A DNA stretch of 64,000 nucleotides from Alnus glutinosa (taxonomy: Eukaryota > Streptophyta > Magnoliopsida > Fagales > Betulaceae). Where the stretch lies: positions 32,578,804 to 32,642,803 of the forward strand of contig NC_084888.1 in NCBI RefSeq assembly GCF_958979055.1, in the 5' to 3' direction. Each line of letters opens with the position of its first letter. Position 1 is the stretch's first letter. This document shows, one piece after another, positions 21,861 to 32,117 of this stretch. The notes under the pieces are model-generated. The model did not search any database. It was not told the DNA's origin and saw only the letters and a program-made list of their open reading frames with translations. The translations under genes and the position numbers were made by a program.

Positions 21861-22098
21861 CTCGTTCTGAAGAATAGGTCAATTAAACCATCCACTTCTA
21901 AAGGAACAGATGAGAAAAGAGAGATCCATATACCCATTATTTTCATTGACTTTCCAAAGTTGTCACATTGAAAAATTCTACCAATTAAGCTCAACATTCT
22001 CTCTGCTTGCTTTGTTCATGCCAATATTTGTTTTCTTTTATTCCCAGGAGAGTCTGACCTTCTCTTTCATAGTATTATTAAATTGTTTTCTTGGCAAA

Positions 22099-25000
22099 AT
22101 GGATGAGTTCTTTGGTGGGATGGACGGTCGATGCAGAGTTTCTATAACCGATTCGACCATGATGTTGATTGTGCACCAAGCAATGGACAAAGCACACGAG
22201 AAAGTAAAATCCAAAGAAGGAGTTGTCGAGCGCTTGAATGAGATGTCAAAGTTCTATGAGTTGGCGGTAATGCAGTTAGAAGGGTGTCTCAAGTTTGTTC
22301 AAGAAGAGACAGATAGCTGCCTTCTTGAGAGCAATCACGAGGAGGTACTCGCAGACTTGAAAGAGATTAGAGACCGCCTTCAAGGACGTTTAAATGAATC
22401 GGAGCTGGCTATTTCAGACAAGGACAGGGAGTTAACAGAGAGAGTAGAGAATGAAATGAAGCTTAGGCAAGCTTTGGAGGTGAAAGAAAGAGAAGTGGTT
22501 GCCTTGCGTTCTGATCTTGAGATTGAAAGGAGAAAGAGTGAGGGGATTGAGGAGTTTGAAGATAGAGATGCTGAGTTTTGTGAACTGAAGAATTCAGTGG
22601 ATCAACAGGTGTGGAATATCAAACAGAAACTTGGGCCTGATGAAGAAAGAAACAGAGGCATTGACAACAAAAAGATTGAACAGATGGGGTTGGACATAGA
22701 CATGTTGAAGGAAACTTTAGATCTTGCTTTTGAAAAGATGCAAAAGGCTATTTTTTTGTCTGAAATGGGGCCAATAGAGCAGCAATGGAGATGGTCTATA
22801 GAGAAAGATACCATCTGTATATTAATTAAAGGCTTAATGAGTACTATCCAAGAGAGTGACACTTTGGCAGATGTCTGGGAGAAGATTGATAAGGTTTCAG
22901 TTTCTTATGCAGTAAATGATCAAGAGGAAGAACTAAATGAGATAATAAGGATGCTAAAACAAGAAAAAGAAGACGCGAATTTGCAAACCATGATAATAGA
23001 GGAGACCTATGTTACCCTTCTCAAAGGTTTGATGAAGGAATTTTTCATTGAATTATATAATTATGATTTAGAGTGCCTGATACGTGAGGGTATAGAGAAA
23101 GGTTTTTTCAGAGAAACGATTATACAGTGGAATGAGAGGTTTGAAAGCAACAAAATTGAGGCCCAGATAAGAGAAGAGATATATTTCATTGTCTTTAGAG
23201 AGGCATTGAAGGATCACGACTTTGAATCATCAGATTGTCAATATATCAGGGATGATCACAATAATATAATAGGAGACATGCTCTCTGCTAACACGACATA
23301 TAATGGTCCAATGGTCAGCGGGGAGGAGAATTTAACTCAGATACCAGATTCTCAGTCACAATGTTTTCAGGAGGAGGAGGAGGAACAAACAGAAAACCTT
23401 GAGCTTGTGGGCTTGAAAAGTGAAGAGATGGAAGAGCAGGAGATATTAATTGGTGAGGAACATGATCTCAGTTCAGTAAGTGGCAAGCTAGAGAAGGCCT
23501 TGCACCAGTTGGTGAGGAGTAAGGAACTATTAGGCGAGTTGGGATGTAGTTTAGGCATAACAGTTGGTGATTTAGAAAAGTTTCATGCACATGTTGGAGG
23601 CCCCTCCTTTCTCCTACCAAAAGATAATGAAGAGGGGCAATTAGATGCATCTGATTCTGTCTTCTCACCTCTCCCAGTGTTACTGCAAGTGCTTGTGAAT
23701 TTTGAGCGTGTAGTACACCAAAAATTAGGAATGAACATTTTGAGGTACCTCACATATTCATGATTTATATCATTGTAAATGATCATATGACAAATCTTCT
23801 AAAAATCGATATTTTCTGATCTGTTTCTGACTGCATCTTGGAGATCATACATACTTAAATATATATATTTTTGGCTCCTTATTCATTCTTTGATCCCGGA
23901 TGAGAAATACCGGCTCCGTCCCTGGTTCGAAATTCATTATGCCATGCTTAAACCTTACTTGTGTTTCTTCTAGCTACGTACTCCATTTCCTACTGGTTTT
24001 CCTAATATACGTACCTTGAGGAGAATAAAACTTCTTTAACACATGCATCTAGTCCTTTACCATCTGCGACCACATTTAAGACCAATAAAATGATACTTGG
24101 GGACTTGCCCTAGAAAAAACTTGCCGTGAATTCATGTTTTTTCCGAACATTAGATGTACTAAATTTGTATGACTAATTAGGTTGCTATGATACCTCATTA
24201 TAGGTTGGAAGAGGTGAAGTACAATATAGATCCGCTTGTTGAGCTTGTTGCTTCGCAGAGAAATAAGGCATTGCTTTACAGGAAGGCATTTGTTAGGCGA
24301 TGCCACAATCTGCACAAGGCTGAACTTGAGGTTCTGAACTACAATTACGTTCCTCACATATTATGTGTTTATCCTTTAAACGCGTTGGTACATAGAAAAC
24401 AAACATGTATTGTTAAAACAAAGCGGCTCATATTCTCTCAGGCATAGAGAGTAATACTAAAATACCAGTATAGTGGCAAGTTAGTAGAGAAATTTTAGGG
24501 TTTTTCCAAAATACATCCATATAATTAGGGTTTTTTTTTTTTTTTTTTTATAAGTATGTTATAATGTAAGCCTAAATAAATCATATACTGAAATATAGTC
24601 ACTCTTGTAAACATAGCCATATTGTCGAATCACGTAAACCCGTGTCTCGATTTTCTCTTGCTCTCTCTCTTTTCGATTCGGTATTATTCATCATTATTGT
24701 GAATGGTAACAACAATTATTCATCAGTCATTAGATTGGTTTTTGTTAAAAATTGAAAAAATAAAAAAATTCAAGGGTTTATGAGCACTGCCACATCAGGA
24801 CTAGAATAAAAGATGAGTAATTAGAATTATTTGCCGGCCAATTTGTCTTTTTTAATGGGGTTTTAATATGCCAACCTGATTTCTTATACATAGATGTACT
24901 AAAGGTCGATGTTGATCTGTTATTATGCATATGTTTCCTGAAAAATCCTCCTCCTTTGTTGGGATATAGGTAGATTTGCTTGGCGATCAAGTGGATGTGC

Positions 25001-25488
25001 TTCAAGGCCTACTTGAGAAGATATACACAACGCTGCATCACTATTCCCCAGCTTTGCAGCAGTACTTTGAGGTAACAACATTATCAGGTCTTGTGTGTCG
25101 CCATTAGAGCATCTAAAAATGGATTTTCTATTTTCTAATTTTTTATTTTTTATTTTTATTTTTTTTTAATTTCAAATGGCTAACTTGAAAAGTTTTTTAT
25201 TTTTTTATTTTAGCTAATGATTTTTCAAATGCATTACTCTTCAATTATTTATTCTTTCACCATACCATGATTTAAATATAAGAAAATGGCATATTATTTG
25301 TATATAGTTATCTTAATCATCCTTGTGCTCACTGTTTAATTTTATCAGGTAATTAATCATCCAGATACGTAGTGACTTTAATTTTTGATTGGTAATTAAT
25401 TGTTCTGTTCTTTTCCCAGGTCTCAGACATTTTGAATCTGATTAAGAAAGAACTAACTGGAGGAGCTGTACGTTCATATACCCAATGA
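22099..25488 (+). CDS. WAP: WPP domain-associated protein (coiled-coil), four exons, 647 aa
   Basis: Predicted long coiled-coil partner of WPP-domain proteins at the nuclear envelope and other membranes. Exons: 22099-23744, 24204-24330, 24970-25071 and 25420-25488; all introns are GT..AG and phases join cleanly to 647 codons. I chose ATG 22099 (MDEFFGGMDG) because the family begins here; the open frame extends 63 codons upstream with hydrophobic leader-like sequence and no family similarity. The N-terminus has the conserved STMMLIVHQAMDKAHEKVKS and NEMSKFYELAVMQLEGCLKF. The centre is Glu/Lys heptad-rich coiled coil. Exons 2-4 give the conserved tail DPLVELVASQRNKALLYRKA, LLGDQVDVLQGLLEKIY and SPALQQYFE, then SDILNLIKKEL. 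Family members I recall are nearer 830-900 aa, so the middle is short here; an internal deletion or a short paralogue is possible. The last exon lies in a duplicated segment. Confidence 0.85.
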
Positions 25489-26929
25489 GTAAGATTAGAC
25501 TGTCAATTACTTGGAAAATTGTCTTCTTTATGAGCCATTTTCATTCTCATTCTCAAGCTTCTGTGTTGTTCCATCAATGGCAGGATACGAGCTTCTGGTC
25601 TGTCCATGAAATAATTCCACGTACTTGCAAACGGATATAGACGTAAGTATGTATACAAGGGTAAAAAAGGCCATTGGATGAGCACTAGATTTTTTATTAT
25701 TATTTTTTATTAGTACTGATTTAATAGCTGATTTTTAATCTTATGTTATCCAGTTGCATGTATATCAATTGTACATGAGTCCACTAAATAGCATCACTCT
25801 TTTAATATTCTTTGTCCAATTGTCACTAATATAGTCCATTTAATCATTATCTATTTAAAAAATTAAGCTAATAAAAAATTGTGAATTTACTCAATAGTTA
25901 ATATTTTAACTTTTTTTTTTCTTTTATTTTTTTGGATATGTCCACACAAAAGAGGGGAGGGGGATTCGAACTAGTGACCACTGCTTTATGAGGCATAGTC
26001 TCCAATCGATTGAGCTACCTCTTGGGAACTATATTTTAACATTTTCTCTCGATCAATAAATGGCCCTACAATAAGTTGTCCAACACGTGCAATAACGAAG
26101 CCAGAATTTTGGTTCACATAGAGCAAGATTAAAAGATAAAGTTGAACAAGAATTGATTAAAAAAATATTAAAGAATATAACTAACGAAATAAATGAATAA
26201 TCCAACAAAATTTAATTATCGTTTAAAACATATAAATGCAACTTATAATTTATTTTTTAATTAGTGGAATTCATTTATTCAACTATCCTAAACGAGTTTT
26301 CATATTCTAAAATCTCTAAAGGATTTCTTCATTGTGGGATTAAAACGATGCTATATTTTTTTAAATTGTCTTTGTGAAAAATTATTGTTAACTAGTTGAC
26401 AAGGTCCTTTTGTAGACATGTTCTTTAAGTTTGGTAGCTATTATCATTAGAATGATAATTTGAATTTTTTTTCTTAAACAAGGATGTATCGCTACGTAGG
26501 TTACTAAATCTATCTCGACACAAGCTCATTTAGAATTTAATCGGGGCTTAATAAAATCATTATTCTCCTTATATATTTAATTGAGTGTATAGGAGGTGTA
26601 TCATAATCATATCTCTTACTCTAATATCTATAATAAATAGGGGCAATTTTATTTTTCTTATTTTTTTTGAGCTAAAAGGATAAATTTTAGGTGGGGCAAA
26701 TTAAAGAGACGTTTGCCCCCACCGGCGCCTATCGCCCACCATGTAGCTCAATCGGCCAATGGCATTGTGGAGATGCGTTGGCCGGGCAACGCATCCAGCT
26801 ACATATGTACTGCTTGTCTGTTCACAAACGCAAGTGTGATGCCAATGCCAATGCCAATGCCAATGTCATGTAGCTCGATCGGCTAATGGCGTTGTGGAGA
26901 TGCGCGCGTTGGGCAACGCATCCAGCTAC
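25328..26929 (+). repeat. Copy 1 of a ~1.5-kb direct duplication (contains the functional last WAP exon)
   Basis: Starts at CTCACTGTTTAATTTTATCA and matches 28435 onward nearly base for base, including the WAP exon, a SINE and the later AT-rich stretch. Its right end holds an extra partial repeat of the CATGTAGCTC..CATCCAGCTAC unit (from about 26867) and stops at CCAGCTAC, directly against the hAT-like element. The offset between copies is about 3107-3111 bp, so indels are few. Confidence 0.9.
25911..26030 (-). mobile_element. tRNA-derived SINE, copy 1
   Basis: On the minus strand the head reads GAGGTAGCTCAATCGATTGG (A box-like) and then AGTTCGAATCCCC (B box-like), as in a tRNA gene. This is followed by a pyrimidine/GT region and an A-rich tail (the T tract at 25911). 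A perfect 10-bp direct repeat, ATATTTTAAC, flanks it (25901-25910 and 26031-26040). tRNA-like head, A tail and flanking repeat define a SINE. Confidence 0.85.
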
Positions 26930-28434
26930 CAGGATCGGCTGAATACATTTTAGGCCTCAGGCGAAAAGTTTAAATGAGACATTTTTAAAAATAAAAAATA
27001 AATATTAATTAATTTAAAAAATAAAATAGTAAAACTTGATTTGTCAAAAGAAAGACAAATTAGTGTTAGAATGTTTCCTAAAACCGAATAAAAAAAATTA
27101 ATGCAATTGATTAATTGAGTTTTGGTGATTTTTTTTTTTTTAATCACTAATCAGATATGGAATGATTTTAAAGACTTGAATGATAAGCTATTGGGAAATA
27201 ATGAAAATTGAGAAGAGAGAAATTCAAATTCAAATAAAGAATAGGATTTAAAATGGAAACTTAGAGACTTTTCATCTTCTTAGCATTTATTTTTTATTTT
27301 TTTCATTTTATTTTGATTCTTGAACGTTGGACTTAACACCTTCAATTTTTTGAACATTGAACATAAAGCCTTCAATTTTTAATGTGAGTAATTAAGACCT
27401 TCAATTTAGAAGCTTTCATATCTCATTAATTCTATTTTGAACGTCAACGTTCAAAGAAATTGAAGGCATTTAATGCAGAGACTTTCCATATCTCATAAGT
27501 CACAAGTCGTTGGTAATTAGACGAGAAGCTTTCATATCTCATTAATTCTATTTTGAACGTCAACGTCCAAAGAAATTGAAAGCCTTTAATGCAGAGACTT
27601 TTTATATCTCATAAGTCACAAGTCGTTGGTAATTAGACGAGAAGCTTTCATATCTCATTAATTCTATTTTGAACGTCAACGTCCAAAGAAATTGAAAGCC
27701 TTTAATGCAGAGACTTTTCATATCTCATAAGTCACAAGTCGTTGGTAATTAGACGATAAGCTTTCATATCTCATTAATTCTATTTTGAACGTCAACGTTC
27801 AAAGAAATTGAAGGCCTTGAATGTAGAGACTTTTCATATCTTATAAGTCACAAGTCGTTGGAAATTAGACGAGAAGCTTTCATATCTCATTAATTATATT
27901 TTGAACGTCAACGTTCAAAGAAATTGAAGGCCTTTAATGCAGAGACTTTCCATATCTCATAAGTCACAAGTCGTTGGTAATTAGACGTACAAAAAATTAA
28001 AGGCCTTTAATTTAGACTTCTCATATCTCACAAATCGTTGGTAATTAATTAAGGCCTGATTTTTTTTTTTTTTTTTTAAACCTGCAGTTTTTTGACGGGA
28101 GAAGGCCCCTAGGCAGCATATTTTAAGGCATTGACTGGGGGCATTACTGAAAACAATGCTTTGATGATTCGTATTTTTGTAAGCACTTTTTTTCTTAAAA
28201 TAAATCTTCATTAATTGAGACCTTATTAAATTGGGCCATGCATTATATTATTGCCTTTTTTAATTTTATTTTTACCAAGATTTGTGGCCTTATTTAAGTG
28301 TATTGATCATATTTAAGGCCTCAATTTTTATTTTTTTAAAAATAAATCTCTATTAATATTTTTAAATTAGGGGCCTTATTAAATTGGGGGCCTTAGGCGG
28401 TCGCCTAATCCGCCTAAGGCTCCCGCCGGCCCTG
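26930..28434. mobile_element. hAT-like element with CAGGRYCGGC termini at a duplication junction
   Basis: The left end CAGGATCGGCTG, with GGCCTCAGGCGAAAAG about 20 bp inside, is mirrored by the right end GCCGGCCCTG, preceded by GGGGGCCTTAGGCGG. These CAGGGCCGGC termini are typical of a common plant hAT-type family. The 1.5-kb interior has no transposase; it is AT-rich and contains a 116-bp satellite. The expected 8-bp target duplication is absent: CCAGCTAC on the left, CTCACTGT on the right. The right end abuts the start of duplication copy 2, the left end the end of copy 1. Confidence 0.65.
27409..27988 (+). repeat. 116-bp tandem repeat, five copies
   Basis: The AGCTTTCATATCTCATTAAT anchor recurs at 27411, 27527, 27643, 27759 and 27875, an exact 116-bp period, with few substitutions, then a truncated sixth unit. 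Each unit contains the near-perfect palindrome TTGAACGT-CA-ACGTTCAA (or TTGAACGTCAACGTCCAA) and CATAAGTCACAAGTCGTTGG. No open frame runs through it. Confidence 0.93.
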
Positions 28435-28526
28435 CTCACTGTTTAATTTTATCAGGTGATTAATCATCCAGATACGTAGTGACTTTAATTTTTGATTGGT
28501 AATTAATTGTTCTGTTCTTTTCCCAG

Positions 28527-28595
28527 GTCTAACACATTTTGAATCTGATTAAGAAAGAACTAACTGGAGGAGCTGTACGTTCATATACCCAATGA
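28527..28595 (+). pseudogene. Duplicated last exon of WAP, inactivated
   Basis: Equivalent to 25420-25488 with the same acceptor (TTTTCCCAG), but GTCTCAGAC has become GTCTAACAC, giving an in-frame TAA at the second codon. The remaining codons (NLIKKELTGGAVRSYTQ) are unchanged. No upstream WAP exons accompany it. Confidence 0.88.
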
Positions 28596-29013
28596 GTAAG
28601 ATTAGACTGTCAATTACTTGGAAAATTGTCTTCTTTATGAGCCATTTTCATTCTCATTCTCAAGCTTCTGTGTTGTTCCATCAATGGCAGGATACGAGCT
28701 TCTGGTCTGTCCATGAAATAATTCCACATACTTGCAAACGGATATAGACGTAAGTATATATACAAGGGTTAAAAAGGTCATTGGATGAGCACTAGATTTT
28801 TTATTAGTATTGATTTAATAGCTGATTTTTAATCTTATGTTATCCAGTTGCATGTATATCAATTGTACATGAGTCCACTAAATAGCATCACTCTTTTAAT
28901 ATTCTTTGTCCAATTGTCACTAATATAGTCCATTTAATCATTATCTATTTAAAAAATTAAGCTAATAAAAAATTGTGAATTTACCCAATAGTAAATATTT
29001 TAACATTTTCTCT

Positions 29014-29141
29014 CTCTCTTTTTTTTTTTTTTTTTTTTTTTTGTTGATATGTCAACACAAAAGAATGGAGGGGGATTCGAACTAGTGGCCGCTGCTTCAT
29101 GAGGCATGGTCTCCAGTCGATTGAGCTACCCCTTGTAAACT
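29014..29141 (-). mobile_element. tRNA-derived SINE, copy 2
   Basis: Same insertion as at 25911, copied by the segmental duplication. Here the flanking repeat is 20 bp, ATATTTTAACATTTTCTCTC (28994-29013 and 29142-29161), so this copy keeps a longer, probably original, target duplication. The minus-strand B box reads AGTTCGAATCCCC. Confidence 0.85.
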
Positions 29142-30133
29142 ATATTTTAACATTTTCTCTCGATCAATAAATGGCCCTACAATAAGTTGTCCAACACGTG
29201 CAATAACGAAGCCAGAATTTTGGTTCACATAGAGCAAGATTAAAAGATAAAGTTGAACAAGAATTGATTAAAAAAATATTAAAGAATATAACTAACGAAA
29301 TAAATAAATAATCTAACAAAATTTAATTATCGTTTAAAACATATAAATGCAACTTATAATTTATTTTTTAATTAGTGGAATTCATTTATTCAACTATCCT
29401 AAACGAGTTTTCATATTCTAAAATCTCTAAAGGATTTCTTCATTGTGGGATTAAAACGATGCTATATTTTTTTAAATTGTCTTTGTGAAAAATTATTGTT
29501 AACTAGTTGACAAGGTCCTTTTGTAGACATGTTCTTTAAGTTTGGTAGCTATTATCATTAGAATGATAATTTGAATTTTTTTTCTTAAACAAGGATGTAT
29601 CGCTACGTAGGTTACTAAATCTATCTCGACACAAGCTCATTTAAAATTTAATCGGGGCTTAATAAAATCATTATTCTCCTTATATATTTAATTGGGTGTA
29701 TAAGAGGTGTATCATAATCATATATCTTCCTCTAATATCTATAATAAATAGGGGCAATTTTATTTTTCTTATTTTTTTTGAGCTAAAAGGATAAATTTTA
29801 GGTGGGGCAAATTAAAGAGACGTTTGCCCCCACCGGCGCCTATGGCCCACCATGTAGCTCGATCGGCCAATGGCGTTGTGGAGATGCGTTGGGCAACGCA
29901 TCCAGCTACATATGTACTGCTTGTCTGTTCACAAACGCGAGTGTGATGCCAATTCCAATGTCCTTCTCAGCTACATAAAGCGTTGGCTACTGGCTAGTAT
30001 GATTCGTACACGGGCCGGCAGCCTTGCTGTTTCCCAAGTCTCTAGACGATCCACGACTCGTAATAAAGTCTCTAGATGATACGTTGTGTGGAATTGTAAG
30101 GCTAGCATTTTTCATATTAATATATGTCAATTA

Positions 30134-30412
30134 AGAAATGATTTTTACACTTATTTCTTATAACAGCCCCACAACAAATTGACGTGGCTGGTAATATTTT
30201 ATTATTATTTTTTTAAAAAAAAAACAAAACAAAAAAAATCGAGAAATGATCCCTACACTCATTTCTCATAACAGCCCCACAACAAGCTGACGTGGCTGGT
30301 AATATTTTATTATTTTTTTTGCAAAAAAAATAAAACAAAAAAAATAATAAAATATTACCAACCACGTCAGCTTGTTGTGAAGATATTATGAGAAATAAGT
30401 GTAGGGATCATT
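30134..30412. mobile_element. MITE family B, one half copy plus one full copy
   Basis: A first left arm (AGAAATGATTTTTACACTTA, with ACAGCCCCACAACAAATTGA) runs to an A-rich core at about 30236. A complete hairpin unit follows at about 30241-30412 (GAGAAATGATCCCTACACTC ... GTGTAGGGATCATTTCTC). It ends about 100 bp upstream of the TATA box of the AGP-like gene, so it could affect that promoter. Confidence 0.85.
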
Positions 30413-30514
30413 TCTCGTGCCAACCACTGTTTCTCCCACTTTATTGGCACGTTCAAACTATAGCCAATAGGAATCTCCGCTGCTTTCTTTTAGCATTACC
30501 TGATTCTCCAGGAG

Positions 30515-30524
30515 TATAAATATA
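30515..30524 (+). promoter_or_regulatory. TATA box of the AGP-like gene
   Basis: TATAAATATA lies 77 bp before the ATG at 30601, at a spacing that leaves a leader of roughly 45-50 nt. Inference from position and match only. Confidence 0.5.
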
Positions 30525-30600
30525 CACATTATTATATATATATATTCTCAAAAAGCTCTGTTCTCAAGAAGTTTTGTTAATTTCTTGCGTGCATGCAATC

Positions 30601-31107
30601 ATGGCAGGACTGCTTAGACTCTGTTTCATTTCTAGTCTACTACTGTTTCTCTTCCCAGACTTGAACACCAATTCCACTGCCTCACCTGTCCCGGCACCGG
30701 GTCCAAATGTTCCGCACATAGGTTCTCCTACGCCGCTTCCGACACCAGCCAGTCAAGCGTCGGCACCAGGTCCAAATGTTCCGCACATAGGTTCTCCTAC
30801 GCCGCTTCCGACACCAGCCAGTCAAGCGTCGGCACCGGGTCCAAATGTCCCGTCAATAGTTTCTCCTCCTGTGCCACCTCCTCCACCAGCCAATCAAGGG
30901 TCAGCGGGGGCTCCGCCGCCTCCGGTACCAGTACCCGAAGCGAAAGTTTCTTCAGGAGGACTGAATGGCGGACAGAAGGCAGGAATAGCGATTGGAGTGC
31001 TGGCAGGGGCAGGAGCTTTGTTGTTGGGAGGGCTGGTGTACATGAAACGGCGTTCTAATATAAGAAGAAGCCAGTTTGGAAGGGCGGCCAGGACACCGAT
31101 TCCTTGA
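30601..31107 (+). CDS. Proline-rich, AGP-like single-pass membrane protein (168 aa)
   Basis: Single exon with ATG at 30601; the upstream in-frame extension lacks an ATG. Residues 1 to about 22 form a signal peptide (MAGLLRLCF.., LLLFLF). The ectodomain is rich in Pro, Ala, Ser and Thr, with Ala-Pro, Ser-Pro and Thr-Pro pairs that are typical arabinogalactan glycosylation sites. It has three copies of a 23-residue unit (APGPNVPHIGSPTPLPTP..), the first two almost identical in DNA, then a Pro run (PPVPPPPP). A Gly-rich linker leads to one membrane helix (AGIAIGVLAGAGALLLGG) and a basic cytoplasmic tail (MKRRSNIRRSQFGRAARTP). The likely site is the plasma membrane/cell wall interface. I cannot assign it to a named family; a chimeric AGP or a short PERK/extensin-like relative without kinase are alternatives. 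Confidence 0.8.
   Translation: MAGLLRLCFISSLLLFLFPDLNTNSTASPVPAPGPNVPHIGSPTPLPTPASQASAPGPNVPHIGSPTPLPTPASQASAPGPNVPSIVSPPVPPPPPANQGSAGAPPPPVPVPEAKVSSGGLNGGQKAGIAIGVLAGAGALLLGGLVYMKRRSNIRRSQFGRAARTPIP
30693..30900 (+). repeat. 69-bp coding tandem repeat (three units)
   Basis: CACCGGGTCCAAATGTTCCG begins units at about 30693, 30762 and 30831. Units 1 and 2 are almost base-identical and unit 3 has diverged (CCGTCAATAGTTTC). The period is a multiple of three, so the frame is kept and copy-number change would alter the ectodomain length. Confidence 0.9.
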
Positions 31108-31154
31108 GGTTGCCGGGATTCTTATTTGTTTCAAATGTTCGACCATTTGAACTT

Positions 31155-31190
<36 letters not shown>

Positions 31191-32029
31191 CTTTTTATTT
31201 TGTTGAAAATTGAGACCGTTGATTTAAATTCCTTTTCAGTGTTGGGCGTGTTTTGATATCATATAAATAGTTATATAACTTATACCATATGCTCATTCAA
31301 CTAATATAATTTATTAGAAACTTAATAGTTAGATGGTATTACTGTTTGATTAAATTTTATCATTAAATTATATATTATATAAATATTTATAGATATAATT
31401 ACAATTAATTATTGTTACTTAATAACTAACAAGTACATGTTACTTTTTGGCTCACTTTCTCACCGGGAATATTGTGTATGTTTGGAAAAATGCAAATAAG
31501 GCGGTTTATGTTTTGGTCGAATGTGTAATTTCTCAATTGCTAGACAAAGTATTGACAGAGGAGCGCCCCTCCTATATTTAAAGTATTGTATTGGCAGATT
31601 GGGATATTCCCGTTTGAGTATTAATAACATCGATTATTTATCAAAAATAAAATAAAATAAGTAATATACTAGTATACGAGCCACGCTAATAAGCGAGCTG
31701 AACCCTTATACGAGTATGCTTGCAAACTTTAAATAAGCGAGCTGAATTTTATACGGGTATGTATCATTAAATAATTAAATATAATTTTGTATGTACAAAA
31801 AATTTATTTAATAATCAAATCGCGCTCTAATTAAACTTTTTCTAATCGAGCATGGACGAACTGACAGGTAACTTTGTTGATTTTTGGCCTTATGCCCTTT
31901 CACATCCTTCGACGGCGCGACTAAAAATTACAAAAAAATACTTAGGAAAAAAAAAAACACGAAGTAGTACAGGAAAAGAAAAGTAAATATGGATTTTGGG
32001 AAGGCAAAACGACGAGGTTCTCTGGTTTA
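31108..32029. other. Intergenic
   Basis: A T-rich tract of about 33 bases (31158-31190) follows the AGP-like gene; the rest is AT-rich with no coding similarity. A patch at about 31680-31860 repeats AAGCGAGCTGAA and TATACGRGTATG words. The promoter and leader of the V-ATPase gene probably begin near 31980. Confidence 0.5.
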
Positions 32030-32117
32030 CGTTGAAGTGGTTTACCGTCCGGTTGGATCAAATAAGTTCTAACACATCTCAGTTCTTTTGCATCTGGACC
32101 AACCATCGTTTCTCAAG

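Larger units (their letters stand above)
18999..22098. other. Intergenic repeat-rich stretch before the WAP gene
   Basis: No gene recognised. It holds the resumed palindrome series to 19310, a poly(T) tract near 19075, part of a GCGATTTT-type MITE at about 20040-20165, a half-MULE-like patch at about 20370-20680 (AAACTATCACATATGG, CTTCCACTTG..AAACTACCCC), the elements listed separately to 21618, and a poly(T) tract at 21826-21856. The open frame at 21222-21518 has no recognisable similarity. Confidence 0.5.
28435..29958 (+). repeat. Copy 2 of the ~1.5-kb direct duplication
   Basis: Matches 25328 onward with few differences. Homology ends near GATGCCAATTCCAATGTC (about 29958), after which copy 1 continues differently. 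It contains a dead WAP last exon and a second SINE. The sequence after it (to about 30120) shows nothing recognisable. Confidence 0.9.

Noticed and set aside
21910..22098. N-terminal extension of the WAP reading frame
   Set aside because: Hydrophobic, without coiled-coil or family similarity; family proteins start at the MDEFFGG Met, and the extension reads like leader sequence.
25925..26030. tRNA gene on the minus strand
   Set aside because: A and B box-like motifs are present, but the acceptor and anticodon arms do not pair well, and an A tail with flanking direct repeats marks it as a SINE.
26745..26930. Hairpin-like CATGTAGCTC...CATCCAGCTAC units as a separate RNA gene
   Set aside because: Short imperfect stems that are part of the duplicated segment; no conserved RNA family recognised.
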